Source: Scytolyngbya sp. HA4215-MV1
Lineage (GTDB): Bacteria > Cyanobacteriota > Cyanobacteriia > Leptolyngbyales > Leptolyngbyaceae
Direction: 5' to 3'
NCBI GenBank assembly: GCA_019359045.1
Contig: JAHHIA010000007.1
Location: 248,001-312,000 of the forward strand
DNA: 64,000 nucleotides
Under the pieces are notes generated by a model, which worked only from the letters and a program-made list of their open reading frames with translations, did no database searches and was not told where the DNA came from. This document shows positions 26,975 through 35,674 of this stretch, in pieces; within the stretch, counting starts at the first letter, position 1, and each line of letters starts with the position of its first letter. The translations under genes and the position numbers were made by a program.

Positions 26975-29692
26975 TCAATCATTCCGCTGCACGCCGCCTT
27001 CAACCGCATGAATCTCAGCCCCATCAAAAGGTTCTGTCCCACCATTCCAGTTAAAGTCATTAATTTTCAAAGAGAGAGAGCCAATTTGTAAGACGGGGTT
27101 AAACCGGAACACAACGCTGTAAGTCCGGCGACTATACTCCAGCAAAAAATCTGTACTAATGCGCTGACCATCATCCAGGTTGATCGAAGTTTGGACACCA
27201 AAACGAATAGGACCGTAGATTTGCTGAAGCACGCCGAAAGATAACACCTTGGTATCCACGACCCGATCGAATAAAAAGGGCGAAGACCCGTCCTGCAAAA
27301 GTTGGGCGTAGGTGACGTTAAACCCGGTGTAATCAAGAAAATTGCGGGAAAAGTGCCCAAATTGACCCGTAATGCCGATCGCACCCGCTAAAACGCTTTG
27401 CTCGTCCCCATTACTATAGGTACTAAACAGCGCGCTCACCCCCGTGTTCAGGCTAATAAAAGGCACCACCGGGTTCGGGGTAAATCGCAAGCCTTCGTTG
27501 GCGGTTGCTGGGAGAGGATTTCCCCTCCAGAGCAAAAAACCTCGATTGAGTGCCGCACTTGCCTGGAACCGAGTTAGGCTGACGCGATTATTAAATCGAA
27601 TTGGATTTAATAAATCAATACGATCAGTATCTGACCGAATGCGTTGCAAGTTTGCCTGATAGCTAAAGTTGATCCCACTCTTACCCAGCGGGATCACAGG
27701 CGACTGGAAAATAATGCCAAGACTTTCGCGCACCGTTTGAAAGCCAAGCGATCCATTGAAGATGCGATCGCGATAGCTATATTGCAACCGCAGGGAATGC
27801 GTCCCAAAAGAAGTGGGAATGAGTTGCTGCAAACCGACACTAGCACGCAGTTCTTCTTCAATTTCATCGGGATCGAGGCTGGTTAGTACCGCCGATGCCC
27901 GCAGTGACGTTAAAGCGGAGAAGGAAACGCTTAATCGACTTTTAACCCCCAAGTTGGACAAGCTGAAGAACTTGCCATCTTGCACTGCCTGCTGAATGAA
28001 AAACTGCGGCGAGATGCTAAAACTCACATTTTCAGTTGCGATCGGTTCAAAGGTCGTTTGGACAAACACCCCTCCCCGATCTTCGTCATCATAGCCAAAC
28101 CGGAAAAGCGCCGGGTCTCGCTCTCGGCGATCTAAAATCACCCGCGATCGCAACAGCGGTAACGAAAATCCTTGATCAAACACCAGGCGAGGATGTCTTG
28201 CTCGTATTTCGTCCCGTAAAGGAGAAAGCCGTGTCACTGTTGCAGAATCAGCACGGAGTTCGAGTTCAGGTGGAGAGAAGGGATCGTTGGTAATCCGAAC
28301 CCCAGTCGCGAACCACTGACGCGGGGTAAAGTCAATCCGATCGGCTTGAAACCGCAGCCGATTGACGCTGCCTCCCGGTTTCCCGATCGGGACATTAGAC
28401 ACGTTTCGACGAGAGCCAACTATTCCCGTAAATCCCCCCTGACTATTCACCCCTTGCGTGGGTTGCTGCGAGGTAATGCGATCGCTGACTGGGCGAGCAG
28501 GCACTGCCCCCGCAGTGATATCCGTTGGCAAAGTCGGGGTAAAGTCTGCACCAGCCGAGGGCAAGAACACCTCACCACTAGCATTGAATACAGTTCCCGT
28601 TTCTTGCACAAAGTTGTACTCAAACCGCTCACCCCGAATTACCTGTTCGCCACGGGTCAGCGCCACTCGCCCTTCTGCCACCGCAATCCGGTTAACCAGG
28701 TTGACTTGCAAGCGATCGGCATCCATAATCGCGCCCCGAAATCGCATCACCACATTGCCTTCTGCGGTAAAAACTTGGTGATTACTGTCATAATCCTGGC
28801 GATCGGCTGTCAACTCAATGACATCAGGCACGGGGCCTGTGGCAATGGGTTTCGCAGGCGTGGGCTTTTTAGCAGTTGGGGTCGCGGTGGACACTCCTTC
28901 TAGCCCCGGTAACTCATCCGAAGGAATCGTATGCGGTTCCCGCACAACTTCCGATCCGTCCGGAGGGGGCGGCGGGGTTTCATCAGTAGCCGCCGGATCA
29001 GAGATCGATCGGGTGCTGTCAGGCAAATCTTGCAGTGAGTCAGGCAGGGGAGGAAAGGGCGCAACCCCAGGCGGAGCGGGCGACCCTCCGACTTGCGTAA
29101 TCACCAATTGGGCATCAGTCGAGCGATCGGCTGAAGTGGATGGCGGTAGTAAACCCTGCACTTTGGATATCGAGACGGCAGTTTGCCCCGCCGTTTTTTG
29201 GGCATGAACCAGTTGCAGATTATACGATCGGCGACTTGCAACAGGCTCTGCGCGGGTTGCCGAATCTGTCAAGCGATGGACGAACTGAGAAACGAAGGCT
29301 CCATCTGAAAGATCGGGACTGACGCCAGAGTTTGACGACCGGGATGTTGTATCAGGGCTAAAAAAATCGGGAGAAACTGGGTTTGGCTCTGCATCGACTC
29401 CTAAAGTCACCGCTGGACCCAATAAAGCCGCATGCGGCTTTGCCGACTCTTTGACAAACGTTGTCAGGCGAGTTGGAGAAGCCTCCGGCGGGGAAGATTC
29501 TGGCTTAGCGGCAACCGATACGCGCTTGGCAACATGAGGTTGAGCGGGCGGCAATGGAGAGGCGGAAACCGCAGGATGAGCAGGGCTAGCAACATCCTGA
29601 GAGGGCCGTAGACTTGCAGAAAGATTGGGGCTAACGGAAAGTCGTGGACTAACAATAGCGGGGGGATCGGGCAGCGAAGCCGGGTAAGGCAT
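26975..29692 (-). CDS. DUF3769/OstA-like outer-membrane protein
   Basis: A 905-residue protein (from the ATG at 29692; a TTG at 29713 would add 7 residues). The first 280 residues are Pro/Ser/Thr-rich. Residues about 300-400 form an OstA/LptA-like beta repeat (LTADRQDYDSNHQVFTAEGN, then GEQVIRGERFEYNFVQETGT). The C-terminal half (DUF3769) has alternating strands typical of a beta barrel, for example RLQYSYRDRIFNGSLGFQTV and GIIFQSPVIPLGKSGINFSYQ, as in LptD-type proteins. A role in lipopolysaccharide export at the outer membrane is likely. There is no classic signal peptide in the first 40 residues. It lies downstream of psbI, separated by a terminator-like hairpin. Confidence 0.88.
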   Translation of the reverse strand: MPYPASLPDPPAIVSPRLSVSPNLSASLRPSQDVASPAHPAVSASPLPPAQPHVAKRVSVAAKPESSPPEASPTRLTTFVKESAKPHAALLGPAVTLGVDAEPNPVSPDFFSPDTTSRSSNSGVSPDLSDGAFVSQFVHRLTDSATRAEPVASRRSYNLQLVHAQKTAGQTAVSISKVQGLLPPSTSADRSTDAQLVITQVGGSPAPPGVAPFPPLPDSLQDLPDSTRSISDPAATDETPPPPPDGSEVVREPHTIPSDELPGLEGVSTATPTAKKPTPAKPIATGPVPDVIELTADRQDYDSNHQVFTAEGNVVMRFRGAIMDADRLQVNLVNRIAVAEGRVALTRGEQVIRGERFEYNFVQETGTVFNASGEVFLPSAGADFTPTLPTDITAGAVPARPVSDRITSQQPTQGVNSQGGFTGIVGSRRNVSNVPIGKPGGSVNRLRFQADRIDFTPRQWFATGVRITNDPFSPPELELRADSATVTRLSPLRDEIRARHPRLVFDQGFSLPLLRSRVILDRRERDPALFRFGYDDEDRGGVFVQTTFEPIATENVSFSISPQFFIQQAVQDGKFFSLSNLGVKSRLSVSFSALTSLRASAVLTSLDPDEIEEELRASVGLQQLIPTSFGTHSLRLQYSYRDRIFNGSLGFQTVRESLGIIFQSPVIPLGKSGINFSYQANLQRIRSDTDRIDLLNPIRFNNRVSLTRFQASAALNRGFLLWRGNPLPATANEGLRFTPNPVVPFISLNTGVSALFSTYSNGDEQSVLAGAIGITGQFGHFSRNFLDYTGFNVTYAQLLQDGSSPFLFDRVVDTKVLSFGVLQQIYGPIRFGVQTSINLDDGQRISTDFLLEYSRRTYSVVFRFNPVLQIGSLSLKINDFNWNGGTEPFDGAEIHAVEGGVQRND

Positions 29693-29719
29693 GGCGTGGA
29701 AATCAATAACCAAGGAAAT

Positions 29720-29742
29720 GGGGTAGACCCGAAGGCTACCCC
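29720..29742 (-). terminator. Hairpin after psbI
   Basis: GGGGTAG (29720-29726) pairs with CTACCCC (29736-29742) around a 9-base loop. On the minus strand it follows the psbI stop by about 35 bases and is followed by ATTTCC. It probably ends the short psbI transcript, and it argues against the TTG start of the next gene at 29713, which lies beside it. Confidence 0.55.
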
Positions 29743-29774
29743 TAAAATTCGTCTAAGACGTGGACAGCGTGCTG

Positions 29775-29891
29775 CTATTCCATATCCCGGCGCTTGGGGT
29801 TGCGAGCGGGGTCATTGGACAAAAAGCCAAAAACGAATAGGAGAACGAAAAAAGAAACAACGATATAAACGGCAATCTTAAGGGTTTCCAT
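29775..29891 (-). CDS. psbI: Photosystem II reaction-centre protein I
   Basis: Only 38 codons. The product reads [20 protein letters not shown], then [18 protein letters not shown], and matches PsbI, a one-helix PSII subunit beside PsbA and CP43. The hydrophobic stretch (about 6-24) is the single transmembrane helix, and SNDPARNP is the conserved stromal/cytoplasmic tail. A GGAG ribosome site precedes the ATG at 29891. It is followed by a hairpin and then the DUF3769 gene on the same strand. Confidence 0.97.
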   Translation of the reverse strand: METLKIAVYIVVSFFVLLFVFGFLSNDPARNPKRRDME

Positions 29892-30603
29892 GGCGATCGC
29901 TCCAAAGGATTTAACAGTACTCTGACCCACCGTAAAGGCGAGATAGCTTCCCTATAATATCCAAATGCAGCGCCTTTTTTGATCCCTGCGCAACGAAAGC
30001 GCAAGAGGATTACGAATGATTTTCAGGGGAACCGTTAATTGCTCAGGATCGTTTCCAAGATCAGACTCCAGTTTGATACAAGAGTTCCAACTGGAGAACT
30101 TGCTTTCAACCATAAACACCTCTAGCGCTTAAAGCAAAATATTTTCCTAATTAGCACTATATATAGAAAGCCACATCTGGTGCCATTTCGGGTTGCAATG
30201 GGATGAAACCGTTGTCAGGTAAGCCAGAACGACTTTTAGGATACGACTGGTGGCATCCTGCTGACCGGATGGACTGCTCCAAATTTCTATGAGATTGGCA
30301 AATTTTGGTTCAAATCGTCAAATTTCTGTGCCAGTTCAGGGTTTTGAGGTTATTCTGGCGCCAGAATCCAGACAAAAATGGCGCGTTAATTAGGAAATTT
30401 AGTCAAAAAACTGCTGAAATCCATATAACTTAAAGGTTCCATGGTTTCATTTCAGCTCTCACACCTTAGAATAAGGCATTGAAACTTCGAGCCAATAGGG
30501 GTTTCAACCGTTTTGGCAAAATCTTCCTCAAAACGCTCCCTTTTCGTCTCACATTTGATACCTCGAAATGAGGTAAGTCCGTTCAATCACAAGGAGATTA
30601 ATA
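29892..30603. promoter_or_regulatory. 712-bp divergent gap between psbI and the HU gene
   Basis: No coding frame of note. Structures seen: an inverted repeat CTCCAGTT (30066-30073) / AACTGGAG (30089-30096) and a 16-base perfect palindrome ATTCTGGCGCCAGAAT at 30352-30367, about 240 bases before the HU start, which could be an operator. The promoters of psbI (minus) and hup (plus) must lie here. The stretch near the HU gene is AT-rich, with a clear AAGGAG ribosome site just before 30604. Confidence 0.4.
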
Positions 30604-30885
30604 ATGAACAAAGGTGAACTCGTTGACGCGGTGGCTGAAAAAGCCAGTGTGACCAAGAAGCAGGCAGATGCCGTTTTAACTGCTGCGATCGAATCGATTA
30701 TGGAAGCAGTTTCTCAGGGTGACAAAGTAACCCTGGTCGGTTTCGGCTCATTTGAACCGCGTGAACGTAAAGCCCGTGAGGGTCGTAACCCTAAGACTGG
30801 CGACAAAATGGAAATTCCGGCGACCAAAGTCCCCGCTTTTTCAGCGGGCAAGCTTTTCCGGGAAAAAGTTGCACCCCCAAAATAA
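30604..30885 (+). CDS. hup: HU-family DNA-binding protein
   Basis: A 93-residue histone-like protein. MNKGELVDAVAEKASVTKKQ, then VTLVGFGSFEPRERKAREGR and NPKTGDKMEIPATKVPAFSAGK are the classic HU dimer helix and DNA-binding arm. HU bends and compacts DNA. The ribosome site AAGGAG is 8 bases before the ATG. The cobD-like gene starts 37 bases after its stop on the same strand, with a GC-rich hairpin between. Confidence 0.97.
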   Translation: MNKGELVDAVAEKASVTKKQADAVLTAAIESIMEAVSQGDKVTLVGFGSFEPRERKAREGRNPKTGDKMEIPATKVPAFSAGKLFREKVAPPK

Positions 30886-30896
30886 CGTTTTACCGG

Positions 30897-30913
30897 AGGG
30901 GGACGATCCCCCT
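30897..30913 (+). terminator. GC-rich hairpin between hup and cobD
   Basis: AGGGGGA (30897-30903) pairs with TCCCCCT (30907-30913) around CGA. There is no T run after it, so it may be a weak terminator or attenuator; it lies directly before the start of the next gene at 30923 and could also limit ribosome access to it. Confidence 0.45.
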
Positions 30914-30922
30914 GTCCGACCC

Positions 30923-32011
30923 ATGCATGGGGGGAATTTGGTCTGGGCAGCAAAGCTGGCAGGCTGTTCCCCCTCTGCAATTTTGGACTTTTCAGCCAGC
31001 ATTAACCCGTTGGGTCCCCCCGACTCTGCGATCGTCGCCATCCAGAATGCTTGGGAAGAACTGCGGGCATATCCTGATCCCAACTACACTGCATTGTGTG
31101 CTGCCCTCAGCCAGTTTCATCAGGTTCCGCCAGAGTGGGTGCTGCCTGGTAATGGCTCTGCTGAACTACTCACCTGGGCATGCCGAGATTTGGCTGAACT
31201 AACAGCCACTTATTTGATAACGCCTGCTTTTGGCGATTATCGGCGCGCACTCAAGGCTTTTGAGGCAAAAACGATCGAGCGTCCTTTGAAATTTGAACTC
31301 AACCCTCAACCCTCAAAGCTCACCCTTCAAAATGCCTTCCCTCTCGACTGCCTCGATCGTCCCATGCTCTCCTCCTGTGGACTGTTACTCAACAATCCTC
31401 ACAATCCCACGGGGGCCTTGTTTGACATAGATGAGATTTTGCCTTATCTAGAGCAGTTTAGGCTGGTGGTGGTGGATGAAGCGTTTATGGATTTTTTGTT
31501 GCCTGGACAGCAGCAAAGCCTGATCGATCGCGTTGCCACATTTCCCAATTTGGTGATTTTGCGATCGTTGACGAAATTCTACAGTTTGCCAGGGTTACGA
31601 TTGGGCTATGCGATCGCCCATCCCGATCGCCTCAACCGCTGGCAACAGTGGCGTGATCCCTGGACAGTGAATACGCTGGCAGCCATAGCAGCGATCGCCA
31701 TCATCCAGGACACCGCGTTCCAGCAGCGCACCTGGGATTGGTTGCAAGCAGCCCGTCTTCAGTTGTGGCAGGGTTTGGCAAACCTACCGGGACTCGATCC
31801 CTTACCGGGTGCAGCCAATTTCTTGCTGGTCAGGTCAGAGCAATCAACTCAACAGTTGCAACAGGCATTGCTCCAGCGGCACCGAATTCTGATTCGCGAT
31901 TGTTTGAGTTTTGCCGAATTGGGCGATCGCTACTTTCGGGTGGCAGTTCGCACAGAAGCGGAAAATCAGCGCCTCTTGGCAGGCTTGGCGGAGGTTCTCA
32001 GCCTGGACTGA
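30923..32011 (+). CDS. cobD: Threonine-phosphate decarboxylase-like aminotransferase (cobalamin route)
   Basis: From the ATG at 30923 the product has 362 residues. MHGGNLVWAAKLAGCSPSAI, then LDFSASINPLGPP and PGNGSAELLTWACRDL are typical of CobD-like PLP enzymes. NNPHNPTG, VVDEAFMDF and the PLP lysine in RSLTKFYSLPGLRLGYAI follow. CobD makes aminopropanol phosphate for the nucleotide loop of B12; histidinol-phosphate aminotransferase is the close alternative, but the N-terminal GGN/FSASINPLG signature favours CobD. The frame is open upstream into hup, which is not used. A CobO-like gene lies 2 kb away. Confidence 0.9.
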   Translation: MHGGNLVWAAKLAGCSPSAILDFSASINPLGPPDSAIVAIQNAWEELRAYPDPNYTALCAALSQFHQVPPEWVLPGNGSAELLTWACRDLAELTATYLITPAFGDYRRALKAFEAKTIERPLKFELNPQPSKLTLQNAFPLDCLDRPMLSSCGLLLNNPHNPTGALFDIDEILPYLEQFRLVVVDEAFMDFLLPGQQQSLIDRVATFPNLVILRSLTKFYSLPGLRLGYAIAHPDRLNRWQQWRDPWTVNTLAAIAAIAIIQDTAFQQRTWDWLQAARLQLWQGLANLPGLDPLPGAANFLLVRSEQSTQQLQQALLQRHRILIRDCLSFAELGDRYFRVAVRTEAENQRLLAGLAEVLSLD

Positions 32012-32081
32012 TGGATAATCCAATGCTTTGCCATCGAAGATCGAAGGTCGATAGTCTAAAGTCGAGTTGCAAGGATAGGAA

Positions 32082-33503
32082 ATGTCGGTTGACTACGACC
32101 TCATCATTATTGGCAGTACACCTGCTGGCATTGCAGCAGCGATCGCTGCTGTTTCACTCAAGGCACGGGTTGCTCTGGTCAGCGATCGCTGGCAAATCAA
32201 AGAGACTCTCGATGGGGCAGCGCTGAATCATTTTGGACGCATAACCCAGCAGGCACATCCAGTCTTGATGTCTGAAGAGCGTCTGGGCCAATCCGGGGAC
32301 GATCGTCCTTGGGGATCAAGGTATTGGCTCCAGTTGCTGGCATGGGTGGAGACGATCTCAGCCACCCTGGAAGAAGCCCATTCACCTGCGGTGTTGTCTG
32401 CCATGGGAATTGAGGTGATTGAAGCAGTGGGTACATTTTGCGATCGGGTGCCCCTGACATTTCGCGTCAACAATCGAATGCTGCGATCGCGAGCCTATCT
32501 GCTCGCGCCCTCCCATGCTCCGATCGTCCCAGCAATTCCTGGCCTTGCTGCCATCCACTATCTAACCCCAACGACCTTACACAAACAACCCACATTGCCG
32601 CAAACCTTGGTCGTCATTGGCAATGAACCCTCTGGCATCGTCTTGGCGCAAACGCTGGCGCGGTTCGGTAGTAAAGTTACGATTGTGACCCAACAGCCTC
32701 GTTTGATCGGGTGGGACGATCCGCAAGTGGCACGGCTGCTTCAGGCGCAGTTGGAGGCAGAAGGTGTTCGCATCTTTACCCAAACCTCAATCACCCAAGT
32801 TCGGCAAATTCAAGCTCAAAAATGGGTGCAGGCAGGAGATCGAGCGATCGAAACTGATGAGATTTTGTTAGCAGCGGGGCAGCAACCTGATGTTGCCGCA
32901 CTCAATCTGGAAGTGGCAGGTATTCGTCGCCTGACCCGCAATCAACACATGCAAACAGCCAATTCGCACATTTACCTCTGTGGCTATTCGCCAATGGGTA
33001 ATTCGGCAATTCATGTTGCCCAGGCTGAAGCCCGCATTGCGGTAAAGAATGCATTATTCTTTCCACGGTTCACGCTGGACGATCACATCTTACCCAGAAC
33101 AATCTTCACTGATCCGGAAATCGCAAGTGTGGGACTGACGGAACCAGAGGCCCTCGATCGTTACCGTAATCGATGTCTGGTTTTGCAAGTTCCCTTAAAA
33201 TCTCTGGTCAGAGCCCAGATGCAGGACGAGTCCACAGGTTTTTGTAAGCTGATCATCCACAAAAATGGCAAGATTCTTGGAGCTCATTTGGTAGGAAATG
33301 GAGCCAGTGAAGCGATTGGGACGATCGCCCTTGCGCTGCAACAAAACCTGAAAATTGGTCAATTGGCACACCTCACTTTTCCATCCCCCACCCTGACAGA
33401 AATTCTCAGTCAAATCGTGGCGGAGTGGCAACGATACCAGCATCACCAAAAGCGCGACTGGCTCGAAACCTATTTCAAGCTGCGTCGCGCCTGGTCACAT
33501 TAA
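32082..33503 (+). CDS. Flavoprotein of the dihydrolipoamide-dehydrogenase fold without the redox disulfide
   Basis: A 473-residue protein. The FAD-binding start YDLIIIGSTPAGIAAAIAA has Ser-Thr where GGG is usual. The NAD(P) motif VVIGNEPSGIVLAQTLARFG, the ILLAAGQQPD strand, a C-terminal dimer domain with TDPEIASVGLTEPEA and HKNGKILGAHLVGNGASE follow, as in LPD or mercuric reductase. However, the expected CxxxxC active-site segment near residue 46 reads ETLDGAALNHFGRI, with no Cys, and the C-terminal His-x-x-x-x-Glu region reads FPSPTLTE. A disulfide reductase mechanism is therefore excluded; the electron acceptor is unknown. It has a 70-bp gap after cobD. Confidence 0.9.
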   Translation: MSVDYDLIIIGSTPAGIAAAIAAVSLKARVALVSDRWQIKETLDGAALNHFGRITQQAHPVLMSEERLGQSGDDRPWGSRYWLQLLAWVETISATLEEAHSPAVLSAMGIEVIEAVGTFCDRVPLTFRVNNRMLRSRAYLLAPSHAPIVPAIPGLAAIHYLTPTTLHKQPTLPQTLVVIGNEPSGIVLAQTLARFGSKVTIVTQQPRLIGWDDPQVARLLQAQLEAEGVRIFTQTSITQVRQIQAQKWVQAGDRAIETDEILLAAGQQPDVAALNLEVAGIRRLTRNQHMQTANSHIYLCGYSPMGNSAIHVAQAEARIAVKNALFFPRFTLDDHILPRTIFTDPEIASVGLTEPEALDRYRNRCLVLQVPLKSLVRAQMQDESTGFCKLIIHKNGKILGAHLVGNGASEAIGTIALALQQNLKIGQLAHLTFPSPTLTEILSQIVAEWQRYQHHQKRDWLETYFKLRRAWSH

Positions 33504-33520
33504 TGCCATTCAGGATTTAC

Positions 33521-34102
33521 TCACACTCTCGCCAGCGTCACCATTTCTGGCTGATCCTGGTACTTACCACGTCGCGTCTCATAACTCACTTCACAGGGCG
33601 CACCTTCCAAAAAGAGCAACTGCACCACCCCTTCATTGGCATAAATCCGGCAATCGGCACTGGAAGAATTTGAGAATTCCAGCGTCAGGTGTCCGCGCCA
33701 GCCCGCTTCAGCGGGAGTCAGATTGGCAATCAATCCCGTCCGGGCATAAGTACTCTTACCAATGCAGATCACCGTGACATACTCCGGCACTTCTAACCGC
33801 TCCAGCGCCACCCCTAGACCATAGGAATGGGCAGGCAAGATAAAGTAGCTGCCATTAGCATCCGTATGCAACTGAGCTGGTTCCAGATTTGCCGGACTGA
33901 AGTTTTTGGGATCGACAACCGTACCCGGAATATGACGAAAAATCCGAAATTCAGAAGCCGACAAGCGCAAATCGTAGCCATAACTGCTCAAGCCATAGGA
34001 GATCACAGGCGTGCCATCGACGTGACGTATCAGCCTGGGTTCAAAGGGTGTGATCATCCCTTGGGCTGACATTTCAGTGATCCAGGTGTCGTTTTTAATC
34101 AT
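33521..34102 (-). CDS. dcd: dCTP deaminase
   Basis: A 193-residue enzyme that converts dCTP to dUTP (or a bifunctional form to dUMP). The conserved SYGLSSYGYDLRLS, FILPAHSYGLGVALE, CIGKSTYARTGLIANLTPAE and HLTLEFSNSS are complete, including the catalytic Glu in TPAEAGWRGHLTLE and the nucleotide-binding Ser/Arg. It forms trimers in the cytoplasm. It converges with the flavoprotein gene (17-bp gap). The CobO-like gene ends 6 bases upstream on the same strand, so the two are likely one transcript. Confidence 0.97.
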   Translation of the reverse strand: MIKNDTWITEMSAQGMITPFEPRLIRHVDGTPVISYGLSSYGYDLRLSASEFRIFRHIPGTVVDPKNFSPANLEPAQLHTDANGSYFILPAHSYGLGVALERLEVPEYVTVICIGKSTYARTGLIANLTPAEAGWRGHLTLEFSNSSSADCRIYANEGVVQLLFLEGAPCEVSYETRRGKYQDQPEMVTLARV

Positions 34103-34108
34103 GGGTTT

Positions 34109-34648
34109 CTAAGGTTGGTGACTACGACGGAGTTCGGTGATCTGGTCAGCGACATCTAGAATTGCCTGAGGCATATCGGGTCCGGTCAAAATGACGTCTA
34201 CATAGCGGGGACGTTTCGCCAGAAATGCCAGCACCTCAGCTTCCGGAATCAGATTAAAGTTAATTGCCAGACTCAATTCATCTAAAACTACCAGGTCATA
34301 CTTTCCGTGGTGAATAACCGCTTGGGTATATTGCCACAATTCTTTTAGCGCGTGGGCTTCTGCTTCATCCAGGTGAGGCGTATCGATACAGCGGGGCAGA
34401 TTGCACCGCATCCAGTCCAGGTTTTGTCCCAATTGCACAGGATGCTCGTAGCCCTGGCTAATCCCCCCTTTGAGAAACTGCACCACCAACACAGGGGTTC
34501 CTTGCCCAGCAATTCTTAAGGCTTGCGCCATGACATTTGTGAAAAAACTGCGATGAGAACAGGTAAACACCTGAACCAGCCCTTCGATCGCTTGGGGAAC
34601 TCGACGCTTGGCGTCAATAGCGGCAGGGGCTTCGATTTGGGAAACCAT
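34109..34648 (-). CDS. CobO/BtuR-like protein without a Walker A motif
   Basis: A 179-residue protein with the overall CobO (ATP:corrinoid adenosyltransferase) layout: VLVVQFLKGG near residue 53, YDLVVLDELSLAINF as Walker B, LTGPDMPQAIL and a C-terminal ADQITELR. The N-terminal segment that should hold the P-loop (GDGKGKTTAA) reads VFTCSHRSFFTNVMAQALR instead. So ATP binding through a classical P-loop is absent, yet the Walker B segment is preserved. I have the impression that this CSHRSFFT form is conserved in cyanobacterial homologues, which would make it a distinct subfamily rather than a damaged gene. It lies 6 bases upstream of dcd. Confidence 0.85.
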   Translation of the reverse strand: MVSQIEAPAAIDAKRRVPQAIEGLVQVFTCSHRSFFTNVMAQALRIAGQGTPVLVVQFLKGGISQGYEHPVQLGQNLDWMRCNLPRCIDTPHLDEAEAHALKELWQYTQAVIHHGKYDLVVLDELSLAINFNLIPEAEVLAFLAKRPRYVDVILTGPDMPQAILDVADQITELRRSHQP

Positions 34649-34976
34649 AGGAGAATGTATCCATTTGAATAACCTGAATCCACAACATTGTACTGATGGT
34701 ATTCAAAAACGAATAGCCAAAATCTAGTGTTTCAGGATTCTCTTTCCCCCTCATAAAACACTAGATATAATTTTGCGTCAATAGCTTCTGCCAGGTTGTA
34801 CTAGTTCTTAACGGGAGTATCTGATAGTTTGACAAATGAGGCTGAGGTGGAGACAAAGGGACATAAAGAGGGGGGGAATTTCATAAACCTTCTTGCGTCT
34901 CCGCGCCTCCCCTACTCCGCGTCAGTCTCGACAACGCGCCTAAACACAAACACTAGAGGTATCTGGTCAACGATCG
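34649..34976. promoter_or_regulatory. 328-bp gap with an 11-bp inverted repeat
   Basis: ATCTAGTGTTT (34722-34732) pairs with AAACACTAGAT (34756-34766) across a 23-base spacer; the flanks CAAA / TTTG extend the symmetry with a 4-base insertion. It lies after the DUF3172 gene and before the CobO-like gene, both transcribed on the minus strand. It could be a terminator, an operator or a trace of a small mobile element. Nothing else was recognised. Confidence 0.45.
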
Positions 34977-35549
34977 CTAAAACTTCTGATTTTCCGAGGG
35001 GGGTGCACCCGATCCTGGCTGCGTAATAAACAAGTTTTTAGCCGCATCATTCTGGTAAACACAATCAATTTGAGGTTGTTCTTCCAGTTTGCCAGTGAAG
35101 CCAAAGGTGTTCAGGCGGTTTTTGCATTCTCTCACCTGATCCGTCGTCACGAGTTTGCGTTGTTCTAAAATTGACCAGTTATTACTCCGCAGGATGCAGC
35201 CCGGTCGCATCGTGGGTTGGGTGACGTACACGTTGAAGGGGTTTAACGTCACAAACAAGCGGGTATCCATGGCGATCGCACTGGCACCAAACTGCACGCA
35301 AAGTTCCGGGTTAGGGGCATTGAGGTCGATCGACTCGCGCGAAAACACATTGGAACCCTGCCCAGTATTTGCCGCCGAACTAAAACCAATCCCCACACCG
35401 ATACCCAGGATAAAAACGCCACCCAACACCGCCAGAGAAGTGGCATTGAACAGGGACGTAGATTTGCTCGACTTTCGCCGGGGGCTTTCCTGAGTCCCGT
35501 AGTCGTCTCGATCGTAGTCGTAGGCAGAAGGTCTTGATTTACGTGCCAT
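34977..35549 (-). CDS. DUF3172-family membrane-anchored protein
   Basis: A 190-residue cyanobacterial protein. A basic, Tyr/Asp/Ser-rich start (about 1-33) precedes one transmembrane segment (SLAVLGGVFILGIGVGIGFS, about 37-57). The soluble remainder contains NPELCVQFGASAIAMDTRLF, then NPFNVYVTQPTMRPGCILR and VRECKNRLNTFGF. I recognise this combination as DUF3172. The four conserved Cys in the soluble part could form disulfides if it faces the periplasm or lumen. Function unknown. Confidence 0.9.
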   Translation of the reverse strand: MARKSRPSAYDYDRDDYGTQESPRRKSSKSTSLFNATSLAVLGGVFILGIGVGIGFSSAANTGQGSNVFSRESIDLNAPNPELCVQFGASAIAMDTRLFVTLNPFNVYVTQPTMRPGCILRSNNWSILEQRKLVTTDQVRECKNRLNTFGFTGKLEEQPQIDCVYQNDAAKNLFITQPGSGAPPSENQKF

Positions 35550-35674
35550 AGTCGCTTATGAGAGGATGACAACCAGCTAGAATCGCCTGTTCTCAGTATG
35601 CCGTGATTCTAGCAGAGGGTGGGGTGGGATTAGGTGAGAGATGGCAGGGACTAAAGATCCAGAGGGCTGGGGAA

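Noticed and set aside
30300-30345. GGTTCAAATC considered as a tRNA T-loop
   Set aside because: Flanking bases do not pair as a T stem and no cloverleaf can be drawn.
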